Positions 11,401 through 21,829 of a DNA stretch of 64,000 nt are shown here, one piece after another; the stretch's first letter is position 1, and the number at the start of each line of letters is the position of its first letter. Origin of the DNA: Pseudoneurospora amorphoporcata (Eukaryota > Ascomycota > Sordariomycetes > Sordariales > Sordariaceae); the NCBI GenBank assembly GCA_033297205.1, contig MU859177.1, positions 47,434 through 111,433 on the forward strand. The letters are read 5' to 3'. A program made the position numbers and the translations under genes. Below the pieces are notes generated by a model, which made no database searches, was not told the DNA's origin, and worked only from the letters and a program-made list of their open reading frames with translations.

Positions 11401-12189
11401 AAGTCGTCAATATCGACATTGATGGCAGTAAAGGCTCGGCATGCCATATTAAACTCGTAGCCCAGCCGTACATAGACGTCGGAGACCTGGGTGTCGGTTG
11501 CGTTTCCACGAGACCATTGTGTCAGGGTTTCGAGCAGTTGCTTGGTGGCAACAAGTAGGTGTGTTACGCTCCTTTCGATTTGGGACAGCGGGACGGACGA
11601 CGTACTGCCGGAGGACTGTTGTCGGATAGCATGGTTAGCGACAAGCTGTTGAAGTAGGGCAAGACCGGAGAGGGGGGATTGGAATGGAGGGGACAGGCGG
11701 GGTCATGGTAAGCATTTGTGCTTGCTCCAGGGACAAGCTGAAGAGGGAAACGCGCAGGGGGAAAAACAAGTGCTGCGATGGTCGCAATGACGATGGCGCG
11801 ACATAGTATCATGTCATGACGCGCGCATGTAGATGCAGTACTCGAAAGAGGGGGCCGGAAGACAGGCCGATGGAGCAGTAAATGAAGCCAAGGCGGCAAG
11901 TATGATTACTCACATTATTTCGCCTTGTGCTCCCACCGCCGCCGGGGCCGCCGCCGGGGCCTTGAACTGAGCGATTTGAGCCAGCTGAAGACCTCGACAT
12001 GCCAGCTTGGGCACCCATGTATCCTCCCATCCCAACGGCAGGCGATATCGAGCGGGCCGGGATGTTGGGAGGCGGGCCACCACCACCACCACCACCACCA
12101 CCACCACCACCACCACCACCACCGGGTTCGGTGCCCGGGGCGGGGGAGCGTCGCTGCATGGGACGACCGGAACCCGGGATGTTCATCAT
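8484..12189 (-). CDS. BUD6: Bud6/Aip3-type actin- and formin-interacting polarity protein
   Basis: Two exons in phase: 12189-11914 and 11615-8484, giving 1135 residues. The 298-bp intron has donor GTGAGT, a CTAAC branch site and acceptor AACAG. An in-frame stop lies upstream of the tandem ATG used as start. The N-terminal block around residues 100-165 contains SVTHLLVATKQLLETLTQW and VYVRLGYEFN, a hallmark of fungal Bud6. A Pro/Ser-rich linker follows. The AIP3 core starts near residue 552 (LTLFLQYKSKVKKFVLP), then comes long coiled coil to about residue 1000. In yeast and moulds this family binds actin monomers and formins at growth tips and septa. Odd features are a 16-residue glycine run near the N-terminus and a very acidic Asp/Glu tail around residues 1034-1067, both coded by trinucleotide repeats. 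Confidence 0.93.
12077..12123 (+). repeat. (CCA)n trinucleotide microsatellite in BUD6 exon 1
   Basis: Nearly sixteen perfect CCA units. On the minus strand they encode an uninterrupted glycine run in the Bud6 N-terminus. Slippage here would change length in steps of one residue and keep the frame. Confidence 0.95.
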
Positions 12190-15100
12190 TTGCTTTGCTG
12201 TCTTTCTGTCCGATGGGTGCGGCTAAGCTGGTGTTGTTCAAGGCAAACCGTAGTGTGTCGCGAAAGAAGATCAGTCGGTATGGCTTGTGTCGTCAGGTCG
12301 TTGCTCCTCTATTAGAGGTTGGGCAGAGATGGGAAGATTCGACGGCGCGTAGATGTCGGGAGCTAGATGTAGACCGGGGGCGTTTGGCGACAGGGTCTTG
12401 GTAGCTGTTCTTTGTGAAAGGGCGATCAGTTTGATGGGAGACAGGAAGAAGCCCTGCTGCCCTTCAGATGCTGGCGACGATGTTGTTGGCCGTCTCAATC
12501 AGAGCGGCGCATTCGGATATGGTGGCGGCGGGAAATGGGCGTCTCTAGAAGCAGCTTCTTTTTGAGAATGCGTTTGTTGATACTTACGGTAGACAAATGG
12601 AACCGCGTGAGGATGTCCCGTCGATGGTGTGCAGTGCGTGCTGCTGTAGTGGTTGCCTGTTTGACAGTGGCTGTCGTCGGGGAATTGCAGTGGATTGGAA
12701 CTTGGATCGCCAAATGGACCGACAACGGCTCCAGTTGGGCTGCCATGGAGCCGCTGCGGTGGGCTCTTCACCTGTTTTGCCTTTGGTCATCACTGTTGGC
12801 TTGGCCAAATCACACTAACACCATAAGCCTTGTCTACAGACACACGGCTGTTAGTGATGGCTGGGCACGGTAACAGCACATGACCGCCGCTTAGCCCAGA
12901 AGAGCGCCTGAAAGTGAGCACATGGCAAGAACAGGGGATCCTGAGGGGCAGCCGTGACAGGGCAGGGGCAAGAGGGGTCGACAACAGGGCAGGGTGTGCG
13001 CTACAAGATATTCATGATGGCTTCGCTCTTAACAACCACTCTAGGATTTTTCGGTAATAAGAAAAGCAACACAAATATGCGTAAGAGTATAGGAGAGTTC
13101 AGACATGGCCATTTGGACCTGAGTCATGTCCTTTTGTTGACTTTATAGGTGAAGGGTATATTCCGAGTTGATGTGCTCTCATCTTTGCCGACCAGAGCTC
13201 GGATATTAGTGTAGCCCATGTGATCCCCCAAGACCCAACACGGCCCTTCAGTTTGGTCCCACGCCTTCTGCTAAAACAAAACAGGCGTGCTTCAATGTTC
13301 TGTTCAACCGCCAAACACGGCTGACCACCACCAAAATATGGAAGTCCGTCACATTTTGCGCCAAAGAGAGAAATAGTAGTGGTATTGCAAACTGTCGTTC
13401 CGCTACACCACCATCTCGTCAAATGTCTTTTTCTGTAGCACGTCATTGGCGTCGCATCCATTGCCGTCCATGTGAAACACTACGGTAGAGGTAGGTAGCA
13501 GCAAAGCCAGGGAATGGGAGGAGGTCACGCAGACAGAGACGTGCAGAATCCGGCAATTGCCGACCATCTCAGTCAACCTCAGTTTGGATCCATCCCTCCG
13601 TTCCTTCCTTGGATGTCATCGCAATCGTCGCCAAATTACCTTGGAGTTCTTGGCGGTTTGGTCCAAGCCCAGGCAGCCTTGAAATTTCATGTGTGCAGGT
13701 GCCCTTCAGCTTCAGGCTTCCACTTTCAGTCCCTGTCCAACACGCAATCGAAAAACTTGTATCGTGGGGTACTCCAGACTTCCAGGACTCGCGGCTTTCC
13801 ACATCAACCAAAAGAATCAACGTCTTGATTTCGATTCTGAGCATGACTACACGGACACGGAGCCAGATGGGAACATGACAGTGGAGGCTGGGCCAAGCAT
13901 CAGTCAACAAGAACGAACACGCAAGAGGTGAAACGACATAATGTATAACCATCGCCGGCAACATCAACTTTACTCCCCTCTCCGTCGTCCATACAAAACA
14001 TGAATCTGCTATTCGAAACCCGAGCCATTCAGCAAAAGAAGAACCCTCTTATCCTACCTGGGTTTCTCAAAGGGTTCCAGGATGTGCCGAATTTGCCTCG
14101 CCATAGTCCGTCGAGTCTGCCGTGGCTTTCGAGGCTTGTATGACACCCGCACAAGAATATTGCCTTCCTGTCGCTCTTCAATCTGGAACATTTCCAGTCG
14201 AGCTTCCCGCCCGTACTCATTCGACTTTCCACCAGACGAGTTGCTTCTGTCAAGGCCATGTCAGGTATCATCAGCGATACTCTTTAGGGAGCGAAGAGGA
14301 AGCCAAATTAAGAATCAGTCTTACTGTTTGCTGTTGGGCATTGTGACCGAAACGTCAACAGATGCTCTTCTGCGATGGTCAAGTCGAGGTAAGAAATGAG
14401 CAATGCTTCTTCTCCAAGTGGACCTCCTTGTGTTAAAGCGCTGATGATTCTGTAGTATCGCAACTCCTTTCAACTCAGGGCACCACGGCTTTTATCTGCT
14501 CGTCAAGGCAGCTACATCCTGCATCAAACCCCGAAGACCCCAACTTATACGGATCACAATAGATCTCGAGAATACCCCCAAACGGAAAACAATGGCATTC
14601 AGGCTGCCCTAGGCCGCCATCCATTCACTCTAAACCAAGTCCCCCGTGGCGTGCCTGGGATGGGGTGGAGACTTGAGCAACGCAGCTGGCAGAATTAGAA
14701 TCCAGCTACCGATTCTGAAACCATCCATACCACCATTTGTCTTTTTCATCGGCCATAGGTGTACGTCTTCCACGTGCATCTGGACACAGCGATGCTGCTA
14801 TTCTGTCCGCAAAAAACGCGGCCACTTGACCAATCATCGACAAAACACCTACACCACCGGAAAGCCAGCCTGCCCATGAGTTTTACCTCATTGGGAATCC
14901 CAGGTTTCTGCCTTTTTCCTGAGGGCGTCCATGATCTGAACCATGCGCATGGGTCCGTAGCCCTAACCGGCTCACTGCAACCCTTGGATGGGCAAAAAGG
15001 GAACGTCGAGTTCAAGAATACGCCCCGTCACTGTCGTGCGACTTTGCTGGGTCTATTTCAGGCCGCCCGTATTGCACGCATAAGCGCAACGCATATCACC

Positions 15101-16250
15101 ATCTCATCATCCGATTGGCTTCGGCTCCAGAAGGCCAAGCGCAGCTGTGTGGAGATGGCTGAACGCAATGGGCTTGTGTCACCACGTTTATTCGTCTGCG
15201 GCATGACTGTCAGTTGTCTCCAATGTCTGCCGAGTCCGGGGTTCATTGGGGGCTGGTAATTTACTCGTTCCATCATCTCTTGGTTTTCCTTGGGGTGCCT
15301 TGACCCTCGGATTATTTCGATGCCCACCTTCCCTTGCTACTTGCCTCGTTCAAGTAAACTGCTTTTATTACACTCATACTCCGAGCCACATATATCATTT
15401 GACTAGAAGTTTCAAGTCTATACCCCCGGTACTACCACATTGCGGCCGAGCACATACCACAGCCCGCTGTTTTGACTTGATTCACGCTTCTGGAGTAAGA
15501 CGGCTAAAGTATGGGGTGTGCTACCATCACTTTCGGTTGGATCAATAAACGTGGCGGCGCGGCCCCTCCTCAGCCTTACGGAAAGTGAGCCGAACCGAGC
15601 ATCAGTGTCTACCTTAGGGTCAGCAGAAGTCCTGGCGGCATTCTCATCTACTTGTTACCGAAGGCCGGTGCCGGATTCCTCGTGGCCAACCCTTGAATCC
15701 GTTGCTGACACGTTTACGGCCGGGCTTCGTGGTCACTCAGCAAGTGTCGTGCAGGCTATTGTCAGACGACATAGGTATCGCACCATTCATATAGAGAGGG
15801 AGCCCTTGAAACTTGACGCACGCCGCACAATTCCCGTTGCCGCAGTCCGGCATTAGGGAGAAGCCTCAACGAACCCTACGTCAAGGGCTGCCCTACGCCA
15901 TAATAAACGAGTTCTTCACATTGCCGAAACCTGTTCATATCGCATCTACCGGAACTCCTCAGCCCCCCAAGTTACTATGCTTGACTCAATCACATGGATT
16001 CACGAACTGGACCCCACTGGCGGTTACTGGCTTTGATGCTACTGTCGATAGCGCCTAGGTACAGGTACCTATTATCTCATTCTCCCCGTCCCCATCCTAT
16101 GCTGAGAGGGCGACAAAATTCTCTGAACCGCGAATCATCGAGAATCCCTTTTGTGCCACATATCCCCTCTAACGTCTATTGAATAGCAACCTTACCAGCT
16201 ACTGTGGGTGGTTGTGTAAGCATCGCCCATCTAGCATCCCCCAGACAAGC
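12190..16250. other. Gene-poor region of 4 kb
   Basis: The first several hundred bases must include the BUD6 promoter. Beyond that many short open frames exist on both strands (longest 166 codons at 14759-15259, plus), but none has a recognisable domain, a conserved-looking composition or splice sites that extend it. Composition is mixed and I see no clear repeat or transposon ends. Confidence 0.45.
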
Positions 16251-16490
16251 TCAGAGCTTAGCCTTAAGAGGCTTGCTTTCTTCCCACACCTGCATCGCGA
16301 TGTGCCAATAACACGGAATAGGGACCAAATGATACGGCGCACCGTTTGGACCCCTTGCATTCGGAACCTCATCAACTATGCCCGCGCATTTGTCGGTGCG
16401 TAACTTGACAGAACACGTGAATACAAAACCGGGGATGACTGGACAACCGCAGGTTGTGAAGACGCCGCCGTGGAGGAATCGGTAGCACAT
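16251..16490 (-). CDS. Small Cys-rich protein, MC...CGC type
   Basis: An uninterrupted 79-residue frame starts MCYRFLHGGVFTTCGC and continues PVIPGFVFTC, then a spaced Cys, Gly and aromatic pattern ending near a Trp. The same order (Met-Cys start, CGC, IP.GFV..C, C..I, Gly, C, Trp) recurs in the frame at 17525-17758. Two copies 1.3 kb apart on one strand argue that this is a real gene. Very short proteins starting Met-Cys with a CGC or CGH motif are common in filamentous fungi and uncharacterised. It has no signal peptide. Function is unknown, possibly metal-binding through the cysteines. Extra exons are possible. Confidence 0.5.
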   Translation of the reverse strand: MCYRFLHGGVFTTCGCPVIPGFVFTCSVKLRTDKCAGIVDEVPNARGPNGAPYHLVPIPCYWHIAMQVWEESKPLKAKL

Positions 16491-17524
16491 CTTTTGCTTT
16501 CGTCTTTGGCTTGGTGATTGATGGTGCTACAAGAGAGGCGGGACGTGATCGTTAGTGGGGGTCCATGTCAAGAGCTTGAGGCCAAGGACTCTGGAGGCGG
16601 ATGATGATACTCACTTTGATAAATTGAAGGGATAGGTTCGAGAGAGTACACTCTCGAGCGGGCTTGGTTTGTTCTTGAAGTAGGCTCGTAGGCCTAATGC
16701 TAAATGTTGAGGCTTCGAAGTGGGAGTGGTCGAGTCGTTGTAGTTGTTTCGGTTCCGAACAAACTCTTCCGGTGGTCGTGGTTGTTGACGGAGGGAGAAT
16801 GTGGCTCGGTTATCAGTCGCGGCCGACGAGAAGCTAAATACTCCCCCCTCCCATTTCTCAGGCTCAAGGTTTGAGCACCTTCAATGGTCGCAAATGGGCT
16901 CCAAGGTTCTGGCTCGATTCCCATTCACCTTGTTCAACCTTGGAGGAGTGACCTTCTTCGACCTTGGAGGAGTGGCATTGCCGCACCGACGAGATGGAAG
17001 CTAATCAGCTCAATCTTTGTGGTAGGGAGGACACTTCCCTTTACTTCAAATGCTTGTGCCTGAGCTAACACTGAGATCTACTAGACTTAGGTATGCGAAG
17101 ACGAGGTCGAGTCAAAAGTCTCATTCAACCTCGCTGCAAACTCCTCACGCCGGTTCAATTACTCAAAAATTATGATATTGCAAATGACATTAATTTTCAA
17201 CATGTTTCATCTCCGGTACTTGCGCCGCCAGCGGCCAACATCCATCCATTTCAGTGTCCGGCTAACTTCTATCAGCAGTCCTCTCGGTAGCCACATCCTA
17301 ACCTTTCACCCAACCAAACCAACCATCGATTCACCTCTCATACTCCATTTCTCCAATTCCTCAATCTCTACCCTCCTCCGCGGTCATCTTCCCTTCTGCC
17401 CTCCTGGTCCGACCTGCAATCCCTACCCTAACAATAAAGAAAATACCATCCTACCTCTTAATCTCTCCCCATAGCCCGCATTAGGAGAGGGGCAGTTCAT
17501 GTTATTTTCCACTGATCCAGCATA
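16491..17524. other. Intergenic region with a short tandem duplication
   Basis: No supported gene. Around 16930-16980 a 27-bp unit containing ACCTTGGAGGAGTG occurs twice in tandem. A palindromic stretch with CGAGAG and CTCTCG arms lies near 16640-16662, upstream of the small Cys-rich gene. Confidence 0.5.
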
Positions 17525-17758
17525 TTACAACTTAGGTCCCAACCTCCTCACGAACCCTCTCCCAAGCACAAATTGCCACCCCTCCTGGTAGCGCGTGGGA
17601 CACAGCTCATTGCAGTTGTTGTACCACTGTCCATTCGCATCCTTGACAGCGCGGGCTGGTGGTATCTGGGAGCAGTTGTTTCCGCAGAGGAGGACGAAGC
17701 CGCGCGGGATCTCGCACCCGCAGGCGAAGAATTAGGGTAAGGGGAACTGGAGACACAT
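17525..17758 (-). pseudogene. Small Cys-rich protein, MC...CGC type, broken copy
   Basis: A 78-codon frame starts MCLQFPLP, meets TAA at codon 9 (17732-17734), then continues FFACGCEIPRGFVLLCGN and ends with a W.F..GRG.V stretch and a TAA at 17525. The match to the intact paralogue at 16251-16490 runs through the stop: CGC, then IP, GFV..C, C..I and a late Cys and Trp. The TAA therefore interrupts a once coding frame, or a short upstream exon replaces the first codons. No intron of normal length around the stop is apparent. Confidence 0.5.
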
Positions 17759-18047
17759 TTTTTGTGTGGTTTCTTATGTTGGAAGAAGGGGCAGTGTTGG
17801 TGGTTGCGTGCTTAGGGGTGTGCTTGGGGCTGGGTTGTGGGTGTGGTTTTTGATGATGGTTTCGCTCGGACGTCTGGTGCCAGGTGGGATCTTGACATGC
17901 AAGATGGAGGGTTTCTGGAGGCATTCGAGTATGGTCTTAAGGTAGTGCTGGTGACGCTGGCAAGGTAGGTATAAAACCGCTTTCTGTCGACAGAGAGCAT
18001 TGCGCCTCGTTATACTGATTCTGAGACTCACCCAATTCCACAGCCGG

Positions 18048-18175
18048 CGGTTAAACAGTCGATCATAAGCTGCTAGTGAGCGTCTAAGACTTGCAAGACT
18101 GTAATTGAATTGCTCAAAGGGCGATGTCTTCTACGGTTGGGAAGGAGGGAACAAAGGTTTCCAACGTCGGTCCGC
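18048..18175 (-). repeat. Diverged repeat, copy A
   Basis: This stretch aligns with 18708-18840 over about 125 bp: CGGCGGTTA, ATCA.AAGCTGCT, CTTGCAA.AC.GTAA.TGA and a later GGGAAG.. GG block keep order and spacing. Both copies run in the same direction and flank the solo LTR insertion. They look like remnants of an older repetitive element, but no ends or coding sequence remain. Confidence 0.5.
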
Positions 18176-18335
18176 CTCAGGAGACGAGATGCTGCTGGAG
18201 TTTAAGAGTTATACGTACCCCGCCACATATACCATGTCCCGTCCCAATAGAACTAAAGTCGTTAGCTTTTAGATCGCGTGGCACGTTATAGGAATCTTGA
18301 GCCCATTTGTTTCCGTTCCCTTTTCAAGTCGCTGT

Positions 18336-18635
18336 TGTTACGATCCAACCAGAGATCACTTATGTAAGCTAGACTAGTTGGGACCAACGGACCAATCAGG
18401 GAGGACCCGAAGGAACCAGGTCTTACGGGGAGGAGCCGAAGGCACCGGGTCCACGGGTCCGGTATATCGAGTCCGCCGAAGGCCTGTATAAAAGAAGGCA
18501 TGCCGGCCGTCTTCTTATAGGGCTCTTCAGCAAGCAATAGCTTCTACAATCGATCAGTACCGGTACCTTTCGGCTACTACCACCGTTGTTCTTACTCCCC
18601 GCGATATACTCCTTTGCTTGTAACGTTTCGTCACA
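18336..18635 (+). mobile_element. Solo LTR of a retrotransposon, 300 bp, with 5-bp target duplication
   Basis: The element starts TGTTACGATCC and ends TTTCGTCACA, so it has TG...CA ends within imperfect short inverted repeats. GCTGT stands immediately before (18331-18335) and immediately after it (18636-18640), an exact 5-bp target duplication. A TATAAAAG box lies at 18487-18494. No primer-binding site, gag or pol sequence follows, so this is a solo LTR left by recombination between the two LTRs of a full element. Orientation is assigned from the TATA box. Confidence 0.85.
18487..18494 (+). promoter_or_regulatory. TATA box inside the solo LTR
   Basis: TATAAAAG about 150 bp into the LTR, the expected place for the retrotransposon promoter. 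Confidence 0.5.
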
Positions 18636-18707
18636 GCTGTCTCTTGGCTATTACTTCTAAGGGGTGGGAGCTACGGTCAGTCGGTTCGTATTCCTTATAG
18701 CCATCGG

Positions 18708-18840
18708 CGGTTAGTTCTAACGATTGATCACAAGCTGCTCGCAAGTCGCAAGCAACGCGTACTTGCAAAACAGTAACTGACGGAGCTATATAGGTAGGGA
18801 AGAGGGCATGAACCCTTTCAACATCGGGTCTGAAAGAAGG
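18708..18840 (-). repeat. Diverged repeat, copy B
   Basis: Second copy of the repeat described at 18048-18175, in the same orientation, on the other side of the LTR. It contains a TATATAG stretch. Differences between the two copies are spread over the whole length, so the duplication is old. Confidence 0.5.
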
Positions 18841-19205
18841 CGAAACGCGGAAAGATATTTGAACCTCTAAGACGTGACCTTCCGACACCGTCAGGAACGC
18901 GGGTCATTAGCCGGTGTCCTCAGTGCCGGGCGAGTTGATCATATGGCAGAATTTCGTTATAGCCTCCTTCTTGGTACTGGAACAATTGGCGGAAGGTATA
19001 CTTATGAGATGGATCACGAAAATGATGGAAATGATGATATTGAGGGATCCAGCTATCTGAAGCTGGAGGGGATCACCAGCTATATAGAGCTGGTGATACA
19101 AAGAGGAGGAAGGTCTGCAAAGGAGGGGATTCTGGGAGGTGCCAGATCCGCTGTCAAAGAAGGGTGCAGGGCAAAGAGCCCTGCAGCGCAAAGGACTAGC
19201 GGTCT

Positions 19206-20027
19206 GTGCAGCAAACGCCCAGAATCTTCTCACAACTCCCTTCATGGGTGCCCGACTGGAATGAGAGGTACCTGAAGCAGTGGATGATCTGGGGTAGTGA
19301 GGTATACACACCTTTACAGGCAGGCGGTGATTCGCCAAGACGACATTGCCTTTTGCCGACATTACCTGAAACGGTAGCGACGACAATTCTCGACAAAGGT
19401 ATCAATGACCAAAGGAGGGCAATTTTAAAGGTGCGTGGCGTATCCGTTGACATGATCAAGTTTGTCAGTGGTCAAATCAACATTAGATATGTTGGCGACG
19501 AAGAGTGCAAAAATTTCGTGGAGAGGTGTCGGTTGTATCATGAGGGTTTGACTGAGAGATTTGAAGACGCAGCCGAGGGACACATGAGACTTACAGGAGC
19601 AGCTCGTCTTCCAATGCCTCGGCCGTGGAAACCCAAAACGGAAGAGAGGCGACCTTCATCCACCTGGCTGGGCTGCATATGAGTATGGAGTTCCGCTTGA
19701 GAACCCAGAAACTTTGGCAGATAATGAATTGTGTGACTACATTAGTTTCTTCACAGCCAATAGGCAGTTGGCTATGACGGACAGGGGCTACTTTGGAGTT
19801 GTGCCTCAAAAGTCTTCGGTTGGAGATCAGGTCTGTTTTTTCTGGGCGCCGGTGTTCCGTTTGTTTTGAGGAATAGGAATGATGGAAAATACACGTTGAT
19901 AGGGAAATCGTATGTATACGGCTTGATGGAAGGGGAGGGATTTGGTGGTGCGGACAAGGCGAATGGCATGATGGAAACTCGGGATACGGTACCCATTGAT
20001 TCACTGCAGGATTTTCTGATCTCCTGA
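19206..20027 (+). pseudogene. HET (heterokaryon incompatibility) protein, 5'-truncated and frameshifted
   Basis: The frame from 19206 reads LPSWVPDWNERY and a later ILKVRGVSVDMI, patterns found after the HET domain in fungal HET proteins. Coding similarity then moves to a second frame (about 19590-19840) with GWAAYEYG and RGYFGVVPQKSSVGDQV. At a six-T run (19836-19841) it moves to a third frame reading LGAGVPFVLRNRNDGKYTL and SYVYGLMEGEG, ending at TGA 20025-20027. That ending, GD.V..L.G..VPFVLR then YVHG-like MDGE, is the standard HET C-terminus. The N-terminal HET domain itself is not found upstream; sequence before 19200 is not HET-like. The gene would have acted in non-self recognition between strains; this copy cannot make a full protein. 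Confidence 0.7.
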
Positions 20028-20217
20028 TGGCTGATCAGTCAGCGAGACAACACATCTGGGTGGTGTAAATGATGTCGATTACTATTATTTAGGTCTGTTA
20101 GGTAGTCATATAACTGTGAGTCGAGCCTTACCTCGCATCAGGTTTTGTGCTGTGACCCCGATACCCATTATCCAAGAGGACCAACGCAGCATTACTCTCA
20201 CTGATAGCATCCCTGCA

Positions 20218-20646
20218 TTACCGGTTGGAGAAACGACGTCCGGAGAGAAAGTAGAAGAAGATAACCATGCCCAATAGCGCCACGAGAATCAGGAATATGC
20301 TGCAACACACGTCTGCCATGGTCCGTAACTGTTGTCTTCTTTGCTCTCCTATGTCGCTGTCGGTCTCTTTCTGCCACTAGTAGAGTCCCTGGAAGCTACC
20401 CGTGCCATCGTGCGAGCCATGACTTTGCTCCTCGAGGTCGAAGCTCTGAAGGTTTGTTTGTAGCGCTTTTTGTGGGCTTTGGAGAAGAGCTTCATGAACC
20501 AATGTTGCTTCTGAAGGTGCGTCTTCGGAGCGGATAGATGCTTCCAAACTGGAAGGAGATGCTGGTATGAGTGTGGAGCTAGGGCGCTGGAGTGGCGGAT
20601 GTACAGCTTGCGCTGTCAACTGCGGCATGATGTGACTTTCAGACAT
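20218..20646 (-). pseudogene. Putative tail-anchored small protein interrupted by in-frame TAG
   Basis: The frame from ATG 20646 encodes 89 Ser/Gln/Leu-rich residues to a TAG at 20377-20379. The same frame then continues for 53 codons: a polar stretch (DSDIGEQRRQQLRT), a strongly hydrophobic segment (VCCSIFLILVALLGMVIFFY), a short RR tail and TAA at 20218. The hydrophobic segment near the C-terminus would make a tail anchor. The frame also opens upstream to an intron-like GTAAGT...CTGAC...TAG at about 20760-20823, so the true start may lie further up. I do not recognise the protein. It could be a recent nonsense mutant, a read-through or edited stop, or chance. Confidence 0.35.
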
Positions 20647-21829
20647 CGTCGTTGTGTCTCGAGGGCTTTTCCAGTGCCCACAGCGGACCCTCGGGAGGAG
20701 GCAAAAGAGAGTTGCGTTCGGGTACGAAGAGCGTTGGGCAGGGAGATGAGAGTACTACAGCAAAATAATGCTAGTCAGCAACGATGGTTATGGGGCGAGA
20801 CAGCTCGATCGTGGTACTTACACTCTGGGGAACGCGTTGTCGTGGTTCAAACCTGGAGCTTGACTGGAACGTTGGCTCGGATGCAGAGGTATCTTGAAGG
20901 TCGCCGTCGAATCCGCAATGAATCGGTTATTTCCAGTGTCAGTGAGGTTGGCCAGGGATTCAACCTGGTGTTCGTCAATAGTTGTAGGTTTGCTGGTGAT
21001 GGCGACAATATCCTGGTGACAGTGCGAGGGAGTGACCAGGCGTGGGTTCTTGTTGATTGGGGATGGTGATGGAACTAAGTTATGCTGGAAGATACACTAT
21101 CCCGGAAAAGAGACAGCGGAAGAGTCTCCTGAGAAGACCCAGAACACCCCTCCATTTTTGAAGTACAAGTCATTTTGTCTTCAGGTTCCATTGTCAAGTG
21201 TTGTTCTTTCCTGTTTTTAGTACAATCATTGTAGAAACAACACATGGAAATAAAAATGATGGGAGGAGGTGCACTCGACTGCAACCCCGCGCCGCTTCCA
21301 TCTCAGATAGGGCCGGGCAGTAAGGGGCAGGCAGGGGCAGGTACCGGCGGGTGTTGTAATGGTGCTAGGGCGGATCTTTCCGTGGGTTTGACGTAGCGCA
21401 AGGTACCACTAGGAACCAGCAAGGTACAGTGCTCGAGTGAGAACCTTAATGACCCAGCTTCTTCCTCCAAACTCCACCCACAGCCCCTCTGACCAACATT
21501 CTGAAGAAACATCAAACCTTTGTCATCGTCGGGTGTCCTCCGAGACACTCTATTGCCGACGAATCGCAACAAACAACACACAGCGGCCGGAAGCAGCTAA
21601 ATCACTCGCACCAACGGATCGGCTCTGTGATGGACAACAAGACTGGGATTGCACAGACCACATAACCCCACACGCCCGCAAGCCTCGGCCGGGACGAGAG
21701 ATTTGGCGATGTGCTTGTGAAGGCGTTGTCAATATTTAAACGCCCATCCATCCCTCAGCCGCCCGGCCCCAGTCTCCTCCGCGTATCCGACCCCGGGTCG
21801 CAGTGCTACGCCGAAACGACCCACGCAAC
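20647..21829. other. Intergenic region with possible minus-strand exon
   Basis: A well-formed minus-strand intron (donor GTAAGT, CTGAC branch, TGTAG acceptor) lies at about 20760-20823 with open frames on both sides, possibly the upstream part of the locus at 20218-20646. I could not choose one reading frame with confidence. From about 21300 the sequence should contain the promoter of the monooxygenase. Confidence 0.35.

Noticed and set aside
11925..12404. Plus-strand frame with a long histidine run
   Set aside because: Produced by the CCA microsatellite inside BUD6 exon 1, read on the opposite strand.
14759..15259. 166-codon plus-strand frame
   Set aside because: Irregular composition with no motif and no convincing neighbouring exon.
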